From NCBI GenBank assembly GCA_030042915.1, contig JASHYS010000311.1:1-19819 (forward strand): a stretch of 19,819 nucleotides of DNA. Reading direction: 5' to 3'. Source of the stretch: Acidobacteriaceae bacterium. Lineage in GTDB: Bacteria > Acidobacteriota > Terriglobia > Terriglobales > Acidobacteriaceae. Both the position numbers and the translations under genes were made by a program. Positions 1-7,269 of this stretch are shown piece by piece. Under the pieces are notes generated by a model. That model searched no databases, was not told where the DNA came from, and was given only the letters and a program-made list of their open reading frames with translations. Positions within the stretch are counted from its first letter, which is position 1, and every line of letters starts with the position of its first letter.

Positions 1-77
1 AATGCGATAACTACCCCTGTTTGCCCGCGCATGCTCCTCAGCAATCTGCGTGGGAACAAAAATCCTGATCGTCTCAT
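1..77 (-). CDS. TadE/TadG-like pilus assembly protein, N-terminal fragment
   Basis: Only the first 25 codons lie in the window; the gene runs off the left edge. The start is the ATG ending at 77, with a GGAGGT Shine-Dalgarno at 87-92, nine bases upstream. The fragment is arginine-rich (RRLLRSMRGQ) and then turns hydrophobic (GVVIA). This is how TadE/TadG-type pseudopilins and TadG proteins begin: a basic cytoplasmic tail, an RGQ/RGS motif, then the membrane helix. It is the last gene seen of the tad operon, 70 bases after the TadE-like gene, where tadG or tadF usually lies. The family call is inferred from this short stretch and position; whether a von Willebrand domain follows cannot be seen. 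Confidence 0.6.
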   Translation of the reverse strand, partial: MRRSGFLFPRRLLRSMRGQTGVVIA

Positions 78-147
78 GGAACGATGACCTCCGTTATTTG
101 GATTTCTGGGGAAGCGGGGCAATTCGAGCAGTGGGGACCCGGTGCGG

Positions 148-669
148 TTATTGAGCCATGGCCGTATCTGTCGACGTCAATGCGCTCGACGGGCTGAACT
201 TGTATACCGGCAGCCAGGTATAGGCATAGCTCACGGTCAGCGAAACGGGCTCATTGGCCGTCAATTCCGACGCTCCGGCCGTGCAGGAAAACGAGCTTCC
301 TGCAGTTGGCCCGTACGTAGTCGCCGTGCCGCTGGAGTTCGTAATCGTCATCGTGTAGGTGATACTCGATGATTTCCAGCTCGACAACGAAGTCGTAACC
401 GACGTTACCGCCGTCGCGCAAGGATCGGTCGTCAGTCCTTGCTCGGCCGCCACCAACTGCACGGCATTTGACGTCGCTGCCCCAAGCTGTTGCAGGTAGT
501 AAAGCGCCAGCGAGAACGAAGCCGTCCCCGTCAGCACTGTCATCATCAAAGGGATGGTGACTGCAAACTCGACCAGTGCGCCACCCTCTTCGCCGCGGAA
601 ACGCAACCCCCGCTTCATGCGGCGTGCAAGCAAAATAGCCCGCTTGCGCAGGCTGCTTTCAATGTTCAT
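148..669 (-). CDS. tadE: TadE-like pseudopilin
   Basis: A 173-residue protein with a basic N-terminus, then a GALVEFAV motif at about residues 30-37 leading into one hydrophobic helix (to about residue 57). That is the TadE signature: a pseudopilin-type segment cleaved by the Tad prepilin peptidase just before the helix. The remainder is Ser/Thr-rich and extracytoplasmic, with two cysteines (CATAV, FSCTAG) that could form a disulphide. TadE-like minor pilins help Tad/Flp pilus assembly in the inner membrane and periplasm. The start ATG at 669 has GGAGGA at 674-679. It follows the DUF192-PilZ gene after 84 bases that hold inverted repeats, and precedes a second TadE/G-like gene. The family is confident; the exact E/F/G assignment is less so. 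Confidence 0.8.
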   Translation of the reverse strand: MNIESSLRKRAILLARRMKRGLRFRGEEGGALVEFAVTIPLMMTVLTGTASFSLALYYLQQLGAATSNAVQLVAAEQGLTTDPCATAVTSVTTSLSSWKSSSITYTMTITNSSGTATTYGPTAGSSFSCTAGASELTANEPVSLTVSYAYTWLPVYKFSPSSALTSTDTAMAQ

Positions 670-681
670 CTCTTCCTCCCC

Positions 682-749
682 GCGCTATCGCGTATGTAAT
701 CCGGGCCCTCATCGGGCGGCCCGGAAATCTTTATCGCGCGCGATAGCGC
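682..749. other. Nested inverted repeats upstream of tadE
   Basis: The 84-base gap between the DUF192-PilZ stop and the tadE start is highly structured. A perfect 11-bp inverted repeat, GCGCTATCGCG at 682-692 and CGCGATAGCGC at 739-749, encloses a perfect 8-bp hairpin, TCCGGGCC at 700-707 and GGCCCGGA at 718-725 with a 10-base loop. Overlapping the outer right arm is a 14-bp perfect palindrome, 732-745. Read on the minus strand, this would be a stable two-tier stem in the mRNA just before the tadE ribosome-binding site. It could set pilin expression by processing, partial termination or 3' protection of the upstream message. The pairing is seen; the function is inferred. Confidence 0.6.
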
Positions 750-753
750 CCTT

Positions 754-1812
754 TCATTTGGCCCTTTTTAATCGTTGCAAAAAACGGTCGAATTCCTTCT
801 TGCCGGCTGCATCCAGAATGGGGGCATTGCCATTGCGCCGGTCCTTTCGCTCTTCCAAAATGAACTGCAGCCCTACACCATCCGGACCCCAGCGCACTGC
901 GCGCGACTGCACGGCAATCGATCGTTCCTCCATCTCCTCCCCCGCGTCAGTCCTCTGCAATGTCATCAGAACCAGGGTTCCCGGATACCACCGTTCCTCG
1001 GTCACCACATAGAGGCCCGACGAGCTCACGTCACGCACCCCGTGCGCTTCCGGCTCGGAGCCGTTCCAGTAATACGCGGCCAGTCCCGGCGCCGCCGCCC
1101 GCGGCGCTTTGCGCGGATCGGGAGACCACCAGCGTTCCAGCCAGTTGCGCTGCCGAAAGCTTCGCGCGGCCGGCTGCGTCAGATCCATCTCGTAGGTCGG
1201 CTGTGCCTCGTGCCCGTTGCCGTTGCGGTTCTCCAGTTCCAAAAGGCCCGGACCCCCGCTCCACAGCGGCTTCTCGCGCAGCAACACCGCGCCCTCAATC
1301 GCCCCCTCAGGCTCGGCCTCATCGCGCCCGCTCGTTAACCGCTCTAACTGGCGCTCCATCTCCTCGGCAACGCACAGCAGCAGCTGATCGCCGGGCTGCG
1401 TTTGCGATGAGTAAATGGAATGTGCTGGAAGCGCCAGCACGCTATCTGGCTTCGGGCTCGAAGCGCTCACCTGGAAGTTGGGGAACGACTCCACCGTGTC
1501 GATCACGCGGCAATCCTGATCCAGGTAAATCAGATCCAGAGGAGCTGGCTTTGTTGCCTCGGGAATACCCCGGAAGGGCTTTATCCATATGCCCTCGCCC
1601 GACTTCAGCGGCCGCGTTAACATGATCTCCCCGACGCACGCTGGCGGCAGGTCGGCTGCACGCACCTCCAGGCCTAGAAAGCACTCCCGCGTTTGGTTAT
1701 ACGCGCAATGAGTCCGCGATTCCGCGGCCCATTTGGACCGTAGTGAATCTCCCACGGGCCCTCTTTCTCTTGGCCCGTCAGCGGTCCGGTCGGCTTTTCC
1801 CAGCAATCCCAT
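754..1812 (-). CDS. DUF192-like and PilZ (c-di-GMP-binding) domain protein
   Basis: A 352-residue protein with two domains. Residues of about 40-160 resemble DUF192: NQTRECFLGLEV, a GEGIWI segment, PLDLIYLDQDCRVID, then VLALPAHSIYSSQTQPGDQL. Residues of about 230-325 are a PilZ domain with both c-di-GMP motifs intact: RxxxR (R234-KAP-R238) and DxSxxG (D261-VSSS-G266). A charged, low-complexity linker joins them. PilZ proteins are cyclic di-GMP receptors, so this gene may couple the pilus to c-di-GMP; that is inference. No signal peptide or membrane helix is evident. The start is uncertain: ATG 1812 follows a stop codon directly and has AGAGAGGG upstream, while GTG 1755 would shorten the protein by 19 residues to nearer the DUF192 boundary. 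It lies inside the tad operon between tadC and tadE. Confidence 0.75.
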   Translation of the reverse strand: MGLLGKADRTADGPRERGPVGDSLRSKWAAESRTHCAYNQTRECFLGLEVRAADLPPACVGEIMLTRPLKSGEGIWIKPFRGIPEATKPAPLDLIYLDQDCRVIDTVESFPNFQVSASSPKPDSVLALPAHSIYSSQTQPGDQLLLCVAEEMERQLERLTSGRDEAEPEGAIEGAVLLREKPLWSGGPGLLELENRNGNGHEAQPTYEMDLTQPAARSFRQRNWLERWWSPDPRKAPRAAAPGLAAYYWNGSEPEAHGVRDVSSSGLYVVTEERWYPGTLVLMTLQRTDAGEEMEERSIAVQSRAVRWGPDGVGLQFILEERKDRRNGNAPILDAAGKKEFDRFLQRLKRAK

Positions 1813-1999
1813 TCAACCCGGCCCTCTCTTTCAGCACAAATCTGGGCGCGAACGAGGACACCCCACCCGCTCCGCTCCCTGCACCGGCGGGCGCCGCGCC
1901 GTTTCCGCGCCGGCCGCGCCCGTTCCCGAGCAGCGAATCGGTTACTGCACCCCGCGACGCCAATCAGCTTGATGACGTCCACGGACTCTTCCGCGCCGC
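1813..1999. other. Intergenic stretch in the tad operon
   Basis: 187 bases between the microprotein stop and the DUF192-PilZ start. Minus-strand frames are open here, for example from GTG 1982, but they are very Arg/Gly/Ala-rich, have weak ribosome-binding sites and overlap the clear DUF192-PilZ frame. I see no convincing gene, terminator or promoter. Confidence 0.4.
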
Positions 2000-2095
2000 C
2001 TACTTGACTCTCGTACGGCGGCGCTGAATCAGAACCACCAGAATGATTACGGCCAAAACCGCGGCACCGATCCTGATAAGTGTGGTAGTGTCCAT
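2000..2095 (-). CDS. Predicted 31-residue single-pass membrane microprotein
   Basis: A short frame missed by usual length cut-offs. It starts at ATG 2095 after the purine-rich AGGAAGGGG, 22 bases past the tadC stop, and ends at TAG 2000. The product is 31 residues: a short polar start (MDTTTLIRIG), a hydrophobic stretch AAVLAVIILVVLI (residues 11-23), then a basic tail QRRRTRVK. That is a classic one-helix membrane protein with the positive end in the cytoplasm. It is not a Flp pilin: there is no GxxxxxE-type cleavage motif and the charge lies after the helix. Its place between tadC and the DUF192-PilZ gene suggests a small partner of the inner-membrane Tad platform. No family is recognised; function unknown. 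Confidence 0.6.
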   Translation of the reverse strand: MDTTTLIRIGAAVLAVIILVVLIQRRRTRVK

Positions 2096-2117
2096 TCCAA
2101 ATCCCCTTCCTGCGCTG

Positions 2118-3026
2118 TTACTTGGTCAACTTACTGAAAGACTCAAACATCACAATCGCGGCTGGTCCCAGTGTAACCAGAAAAAGCGCAGGAAAGATGA
2201 ACAGTACCAAGGGAAATACCAGTTTGACCGATGTTTTGGCCGCAGCCTCCTCGACCATCTGTACGCGCTGCGTGCGCAGCGTGTCAGCGTGGACGCGGAG
2301 CATCTTGGCAATACTCGTCCCAAATTGTTCCGTCTGCACCAGCATTGAAACCAGATTGCGCAAATTATCTACGCCAGTGCGGTCGGCCATGCGTTTCCAT
2401 GCTTCCGAGCGGGGACGGCCGGCGCGCTGTTCCAGCACGACGACCCCCAGCTCATCGCAAAGTTCCGGTTGTGAAGTTGCTAGCTCTTGCGTTGTGCGTA
2501 CCAACGCCTGATCAAGGCTCAGGCCGGCCTCCATGCAGATCACCAGCAGATCCAACACGTCTGGCAACCCGCGGTTTAGTTTCTTTTGCCGTTTTTCAAT
2601 CACTTTCCCAAGCCAGAAATCCGGCGCCAGGAATCCTCCGCCCAGCGTAAGCAGGTAAACGAAGAACGGACCCAGATTCGCCAATCCCGTCACCAGCGCC
2701 AGAGCCGAAAGCAGCACCGGCGAAGCCACTTTGCTGCCGTAGAAAACCTTCACTGCCGACTCGTTGCGGTATCCGGCGCGCTGCAGGCGTTGCAGCACCA
2801 CCGAGACTTCCTTGTCGCTCTTCGGCATCAGGTTCTCGAACCGCTCCATGATGCTGCCGATCGATGTCTTGGCCTCCCGCACCACTTTCATCAGGCTCTT
2901 GTCGTGGGAGCGCGGAGTGATCGTCTCGCTGATGCGCTTCAGCATCATCTCGCGATAGAACAGCAGGACTCCGCCGCTGCCGATCAGGATAAATACCGCT
3001 ACGAATGTCAGAATGATGAATCCCAT
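2118..3026 (-). CDS. tadC: Tad inner-membrane platform protein TadC (GspF/T2SF family)
   Basis: A 302-residue T2SF-family membrane protein. It has an N-terminal membrane helix (about 3-25), two adjacent helices in the middle (about 105-140), the conserved stretch RGLPDVLDLLVICMEAGLSL, and two C-terminal helices around SVKLVFPLVLFIFPALFLVTLGPA. With TadB it forms the inner-membrane platform on which the TadA ATPase drives pilin polymerisation. Length and layout match TadC. The start has AAGGAAGAG upstream, and only 9 bases separate it from the tadB stop, so translation is probably coupled. The microprotein gene follows 22 bases downstream. Confidence 0.92.
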   Translation of the reverse strand: MGFIILTFVAVFILIGSGGVLLFYREMMLKRISETITPRSHDKSLMKVVREAKTSIGSIMERFENLMPKSDKEVSVVLQRLQRAGYRNESAVKVFYGSKVASPVLLSALALVTGLANLGPFFVYLLTLGGGFLAPDFWLGKVIEKRQKKLNRGLPDVLDLLVICMEAGLSLDQALVRTTQELATSQPELCDELGVVVLEQRAGRPRSEAWKRMADRTGVDNLRNLVSMLVQTEQFGTSIAKMLRVHADTLRTQRVQMVEEAAAKTSVKLVFPLVLFIFPALFLVTLGPAAIVMFESFSKLTK

Positions 3027-3035
3027 GACTCTTCC

Positions 3036-4001
3036 TTATACGTCGATATTCACGATCTGGTGAATGATGAACGCGCCGATCACCATCAAACCCACGGCCG
3101 CCCAAAGCATTAAGATCCCCACGTGCCGATGCCACAGGATGCTGATCATTGACGGATCGACAAAATAGATGGCCACGCCCAGCACCACCGGCAGCAAGCT
3201 CAAAATCAACCCCGTCAGCCGGCCTTGCGCCGTGTGCACCATAATCTGCTTCTTCAGCCGGAACCGCTCCCGGATCACGTGCGCGGTCTTGTCCAGCACC
3301 TCGGCCAGGTTGCCGCCGCTTTCCTTCTGAATCAGAATCGCGGTCGACGTGATCTTCATGTCCTGCAGCGGAATCCGCACCAGCAGGTTGTCCAGCGCAG
3401 CCTTCATCTCCAGGCCGTAGTTCTGCTCTTCAAAACAGACTTTGAACTCGCTGCATATCGGTTCGGGGCACTCGCGAGCCACCAGAGCCATCGCCGCCAG
3501 CAGACTGTGCCCGGCGCGCAGGCCGCTCACCATCAGGTCCAACGCCTCAGGCAGGCTCTTTTCAAAAGCTGAGAAGCGCCGCTTGCGCTTGAAGACCACC
3601 CAGCCGAAGGGAAGACCTCCCAGCGCCAACCCTGCCGCAAGCGCGATCGGGTAGGAATCGAACGTAAGGAAGAGCGCATAGGCGGGCAGGATCAAACACG
3701 CAGCGCTCATCACCAGCAAACGTCCCGCGCTCCAATCCAGGTCGGCCTGGCTTAGCAGCCTTCGCAGATAGGGCGCAATCTCCAGACTCAAAAGCTTCCG
3801 GTTCAACCAGGGAATGCTGCTCAGGTGCTCGTCCTTGAGCAGATTCAGATTCGCCTGCCGCACCGCGCGCGGCTCCGTCTTCAGCGCCGACTCCAGCGTA
3901 GCCAGGGCCTGCTTGGCGTTGTTTTGCGATCCCATCACCACAATCGGTAGCGCAATCACGGCAAACACTGCGACAAAGACCAGTCCGGCAATCAAACCCA
4001 T
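3036..4001 (-). CDS. tadB: Tad inner-membrane platform protein TadB (GspF/T2SF family)
   Basis: A 321-residue membrane protein of the type II secretion F (T2SF) family. It has a first helix at about 3-24, a helix pair at about 95-135, the cytoplasmic domain with SLPEALDLMVSGLRAGHSL, and a C-terminal helix pair (LILSLLPVVLGVAIYF and GILMLWAAVGLMVIGAFII). TadB and TadC are paralogues that pair in the membrane beneath the pilus. AGGAGGGAG precedes the ATG at 4001, 20 bases after the tadA stop. Order (tadA, tadB, tadC) and spacing are those of a standard tad operon. Confidence 0.92.
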   Translation of the reverse strand: MGLIAGLVFVAVFAVIALPIVVMGSQNNAKQALATLESALKTEPRAVRQANLNLLKDEHLSSIPWLNRKLLSLEIAPYLRRLLSQADLDWSAGRLLVMSAACLILPAYALFLTFDSYPIALAAGLALGGLPFGWVVFKRKRRFSAFEKSLPEALDLMVSGLRAGHSLLAAMALVARECPEPICSEFKVCFEEQNYGLEMKAALDNLLVRIPLQDMKITSTAILIQKESGGNLAEVLDKTAHVIRERFRLKKQIMVHTAQGRLTGLILSLLPVVLGVAIYFVDPSMISILWHRHVGILMLWAAVGLMVIGAFIIHQIVNIDV

Positions 4002-4021
4002 CTCTGCTCCCTCCTTTCCCC

Positions 4022-5302
4022 TTAGTTGACCTGAGTTTCCTTTTCGAACAGGCTGGGCGGCAGGATGATTCCCGACACGCGCAGCCTCTCCAGAAATCTG
4101 GGCCGGATGCGCGTCGGCTTGAACACCCCGATTACGCGGCCGTCCTGCCCGATGCCCTTCTTTTCGAACGAAAAGATTTCCTGCATGCTGATCACGTTCT
4201 CTTCCATTCCCGTGATCTCTGAAACGCTTGTCACCTTGCGCGTTCCATCGCTCAACCGTGTCGCCTGCACAATGATGGTCAGCGCCGACGCCACCTGCTG
4301 CCGTACCGACTTCTCCGGCAGGTTCATATTCGTCATGGCCACCATCGACTCCAGCCTCGACAGCGCGTCGCGCGGCGTGTTGGCGTGAATCGTTGTCATC
4401 GACCCTTCGTGGCCCGTGTTCATGGCCTGCAGCATGTCGAAGGCTTCCTCGCCGCGCACCTCGCCGATGATGATCCGGTCGGGGCGCATACGCAGGGCGT
4501 TGATCAGCAGTTGCCGCTGGCGAATCGCGCCCTGTCCTTCGATGTTCGGAGGCCGCGTCTCCAGACGGACAATGTTTTCTTGCGCCAACCTCAATTCGGC
4601 CGCGTCCTCAATCGTCACCAGCCGCTCGTTGTTGGGAATATATTGCGACAGGATGTTCATGAACGTGGTCTTGCCGGCGCCTGTGCCCCCTGAAACCAGG
4701 ATGCTGATGCGCGCTCGCACCGCCGACGACAGCACTTCCATCATCTCCGCAGAAATGCTCTTCAGTTGCACCAGCTGGTTGGCTGCCAATGGCCCGGTGC
4801 CAAAGCGGCGGATTGAAATCGAAGGCCCGTCCAGCGCCAGAGGCGGAATAATTGCGTTCACGCGCGATCCATCCGGCAGACGCGCATCCACCATGGGCGA
4901 CGATTCGTCCACTCTGCGTCCCACCCGCGACACGATCCGGTCGATGATCTGCATCAGGTGCCGGTCGTCGCGAAACGACGTGTTCACCTTCTGCAGCAAG
5001 CCGCCCTTCTCAATGAACACGTGGTCTTTGTCATTGACCAGGATGTCGGAAATCTTGGGATCCCGCAGCAACGGCTCCAGCGGTCCGAGACCGAACACCT
5101 CGTCCAGCAGGTCGGCGTGAATCTTCTCCTGCTCGTCGAAGTTCAGCGGCACCCGCTGGTCCGACATGATCTCTTTCACCAGCCCTGACACCGCTTGCCG
5201 CGCCTGGCTGGAGTTCACACGCGACAGCTTCTCCAAGTCGAGCTTCGAGATCAGCGTCCGGTGAATTTCCGCTTTGTAGGTTTCTAAATTCAGTATCTCC
5301 AC
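4022..5302 (-). CDS. tadA: Tad pilus secretion ATPase TadA/CpaF
   Basis: A 426-residue secretion ATPase of the VirB11/PilT superfamily that powers Tad pilus assembly from the cytoplasm. The helical N-terminal domain runs to about residue 150. The core has Walker [10 protein letters not shown] (residues 205-213, Lys211), an Asp box around [10 protein letters not shown], the Walker B region [10 protein letters not shown] with Glu281, and the His box [12 protein letters not shown]. All catalytic elements are intact, and length is normal for CpaF. The start is GTG at 5302, with GGAAGG about six bases upstream. A gap of 43 bases separates it from the CpaE-like gene and 20 bases from tadB. Confidence 0.95.
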   Translation of the reverse strand: MEILNLETYKAEIHRTLISKLDLEKLSRVNSSQARQAVSGLVKEIMSDQRVPLNFDEQEKIHADLLDEVFGLGPLEPLLRDPKISDILVNDKDHVFIEKGGLLQKVNTSFRDDRHLMQIIDRIVSRVGRRVDESSPMVDARLPDGSRVNAIIPPLALDGPSISIRRFGTGPLAANQLVQLKSISAEMMEVLSSAVRARISILVSGGTGAGKTTFMNILSQYIPNNERLVTIEDAAELRLAQENIVRLETRPPNIEGQGAIRQRQLLINALRMRPDRIIIGEVRGEEAFDMLQAMNTGHEGSMTTIHANTPRDALSRLESMVAMTNMNLPEKSVRQQVASALTIIVQATRLSDGTRKVTSVSEITGMEENVISMQEIFSFEKKGIGQDGRVIGVFKPTRIRPRFLERLRVSGIILPPSLFEKETQVN

Positions 5303-5345
5303 TTGTTACCTTCCATCCATTTCGGGGATTCTTCTTGCTCAACCT

Positions 5346-6668
5346 TTATCCGAACAGCTTGAAACCTTTCTTTTTGGCCGGCGCCGCCGCTCCCGCCGCT
5401 GCGCTTTCTCCGATGGCCGACTTTGCCATCTGCCTAATCTGCCGCGTAATCGGCGAATCCGCCAGCACCAGCGGCGTCGCGTTGATTTGCATCTTCCGCA
5501 CCGACGCATAGTCGTTCGGAATCTTCCACTCCACCGGGCGCGTGATGGCTTTGGCGATCTGTTCCTCGCTTACGCCTCCCAGCACACGCGATTCAAAGCG
5601 ATTGATCACAACCTCCAGCTTGGGCACCGGGCCGGCAAAAAACTCCCCAATCAGCCGGTTTGAGTTGCGCAGCTCCGGAATGCTCGCTTGCGTCACCAGG
5701 TAAACCGTGGTCGCATCCTTGTAGGCTGCGGTTGTCATCAGATCCAGCCGCGACCCCAGATCCACAACCACGTTGTCGAAATCCAGGCGCGCCACATTCA
5801 CCAGCCGGTCAATGGCTTCATATCCGGCCTGGTACTGAACAAATCTTCCCGGCGCTGCCAGTACTGAAACGCCCGAGCTGTGCTTGACCAGAAGCTGCTT
5901 TAGGAAGTTGCCATCCAGCCTTTCCGCTCCGCGCAGCGCGTCGATGGTCGAAAATTCAGCCGCGATCCCGAGATTCAACGCAGCGTCGCCCAGGGGCAGG
6001 TCGAGGTCGATCAAAAGTGTCTTCTGGCCCTGCTCCTGTGCCAGCGCCACGGCGAAATTGCAGGCCAGTGTGGTCGCCCCGGCGCCGCCTTTGGCGCCCA
6101 TAAACGCCAGCAACCTTCCTTCTGCCTTGGTGTTCGTCCGCCCCAGCGGCCGCCGCGCCGCAGCCCGCACCAGGGCATCGGCCAGCATGTCTGTCGCAAA
6201 CGGAATGGGGAGAAATTCGCGCGCTCCCGCCCGCATGCAACGCACCAGAACTTCCGGGTCGGCGCTTGCCGAATACACCATCAGCGTCAACGAGCCGTTT
6301 CCCCCGATGCTTTCCAGCAGATCCAGCGCGTACTCGGGATTGCTGTCCAGGTCGATGATCACAACGTCGTACTTTTCTTTCAGCATCGTGGAGATGTCGT
6401 CCAGTCCCGGCGGATAACTGGCAAACTCGCTCACCTCGCTGTAGCCGGCGCTCCTCAGCGCCACCACTGCTGCCCCCCGCTTTCCGTCATCGGGGCCGAT
6501 CAGAGCGATGGACAACGGTTGCGAACTAACCGATTCAGGATACGAATTGACTGCGTTCGGGGAAGAGTTCGTGGCCACGGTACGAGTGCTCCTTGAATTG
6601 CGATGTCTATTCGGATCCGGACTTCCCGGCTCCGTTGAACCAAAATTCGTATGCTGCAAACTCGACAT
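5346..6668 (-). CDS. CpaE/TadZ-like pilus localisation protein (pseudo-receiver plus ParA/MinD-like ATPase)
   Basis: About 440 residues in three parts: a Ser/Pro-rich leader of about 50 residues; a receiver-like domain with an acidic pair (GPDD) and an IIDLD aspartate, but LPIPF where a receiver has its lysine; and a ParA/MinD-type ATPase beginning FMGAKGGAGATT. In the P-loop the lysine of KGGxGKT is alanine. Loss of this lysine is common in CpaE/TadZ proteins, which place the Tad machine at a cell pole. The switch regions LLIDLDLPLGDAALNLG and VVVDLGS are kept. A short KKKGFKLFG tail ends the protein. ATG 6668 is preferred, behind GGGGTGG; an in-frame GTG at 6677 would add three residues. 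It follows the peptidase gene by 17 bases. Confidence 0.85.
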   Translation of the reverse strand: MSSLQHTNFGSTEPGSPDPNRHRNSRSTRTVATNSSPNAVNSYPESVSSQPLSIALIGPDDGKRGAAVVALRSAGYSEVSEFASYPPGLDDISTMLKEKYDVVIIDLDSNPEYALDLLESIGGNGSLTLMVYSASADPEVLVRCMRAGAREFLPIPFATDMLADALVRAAARRPLGRTNTKAEGRLLAFMGAKGGAGATTLACNFAVALAQEQGQKTLLIDLDLPLGDAALNLGIAAEFSTIDALRGAERLDGNFLKQLLVKHSSGVSVLAAPGRFVQYQAGYEAIDRLVNVARLDFDNVVVDLGSRLDLMTTAAYKDATTVYLVTQASIPELRNSNRLIGEFFAGPVPKLEVVINRFESRVLGGVSEEQIAKAITRPVEWKIPNDYASVRKMQINATPLVLADSPITRQIRQMAKSAIGESAAAGAAAPAKKKGFKLFG

Positions 6669-6685
6669 CTTTTCCACCCCGCATG

Positions 6686-7186
6686 TCAGCGTGCTAGGAA
6701 TGACATCAAGGTGCCGATCGCGATCGCGGGCGCATACGGCATCTTGCGCCGCAGCGGGTTGCTCAACACGGCTTCCCCGCGCTTCTTCGCGCTGAAAACC
6801 AGGTCGCTGGTGTGCTCAAACAGCTCCTTGAAAAAACCGCCGCACAGTGCCCAGGCCAGCGCCATCAATCCGCCCACTAACCCGGTCATCACCAGCGCAA
6901 TCAACAACTGCATGGGGCCTATCCAGGCTCCGATTGCCGCGCACAACTTCACGTCGCCGGCGCCCATTCCTCCCATCCAGAAGAGAATTCCGTAGATCAA
7001 CAGGCCCAATCCCGCCCCCTCCAGGCTTTGCCCTACTCCGTGCCAGCCACGGAACCACGCCGAAACCGCGATCCCTGCCACCAGGAACGGAAGCACCAGC
7101 CAGTTCGGAATTCGCCGGCGATGAACATCCGTGAAAGTAGCCACGCTGAGAACCACAACCGTGGGCCACCAGGCGAACGTGTGCAT
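6686..7186 (-). CDS. cpaA: Prepilin peptidase TadV/CpaA (A24A family)
   Basis: A 166-residue membrane aspartic protease that cleaves prepilins and pseudopilins of the Tad system, such as the TadE-like protein here. Both catalytic aspartates are visible: Asp20 in FTDVHRRRIPNW after the first helix, and Asp78 in the GxGD motif GMGAGDVK. Several hydrophobic segments cover the rest. The N-methyltransferase domain of PilD is absent, as is normal for TadV/CpaA. The ATG at 7186 is chosen because AAGGAG lies seven bases upstream and translation from it begins right before the first helix. An upstream in-frame start at 7258 would add 24 polar residues and run through the putative promoter. This is the first gene of the operon as seen here. 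Confidence 0.9.
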   Translation of the reverse strand: MHTFAWWPTVVVLSVATFTDVHRRRIPNWLVLPFLVAGIAVSAWFRGWHGVGQSLEGAGLGLLIYGILFWMGGMGAGDVKLCAAIGAWIGPMQLLIALVMTGLVGGLMALAWALCGGFFKELFEHTSDLVFSAKKRGEAVLSNPLRRKMPYAPAIAIGTLMSFLAR

Positions 7187-7234
7187 ACTCCGGCTCCTTA
7201 TCCCCTGGTGATTGGGGGGACTGCCGTGATTCTC

Positions 7235-7250
7235 AGCAATTGCCCATCCA
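7235..7250 (-). promoter_or_regulatory. Candidate sigma-54 (-24/-12) promoter of the tad operon
   Basis: Minus-strand TGGATGGGCAATTGCT has GG and GC exactly ten bases apart, with TT before the GC and T after it. It matches the invariant parts of the consensus TGGCAC-N5-TTGCW but misses CAC. Transcription would start near 7224, giving a leader of about 38 bases with the AAGGAG of the peptidase gene. A sigma-54 activator gene lies divergently upstream, which raises the likelihood. No experimental support. Confidence 0.5.
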
Positions 7251-7269
7251 AATGACAACCCGTTTGGAT
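7246..7269. promoter_or_regulatory. Inverted repeat overlapping the -24 element
   Basis: Perfect 7-bp arms ATCCAAA (7246-7252) and TTTGGAT (7263-7269) with a 10-base spacer. The left arm covers the -24 GG of the putative sigma-54 promoter, so a protein bound here could compete with the holoenzyme. A regulator binding role is inferred only from symmetry and position. Confidence 0.35.

Noticed and set aside
1674..1982. A 102-residue minus-strand frame from GTG 1982
   Set aside because: It is Arg-rich, has a weak ribosome-binding site and overlaps the start of the DUF192-PilZ frame, which has recognisable domains.
2000..2095. Flp pilin identity for the microprotein
   Set aside because: There is no prepilin cleavage motif with Glu at +5, and the basic residues lie after the helix, the reverse of a pilin.
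7187..7258. Longer prepilin peptidase starting at 7258
   Set aside because: The extra residues are polar and lack a ribosome-binding site, while ATG 7186 has AAGGAG seven bases upstream and leads straight into the first helix.
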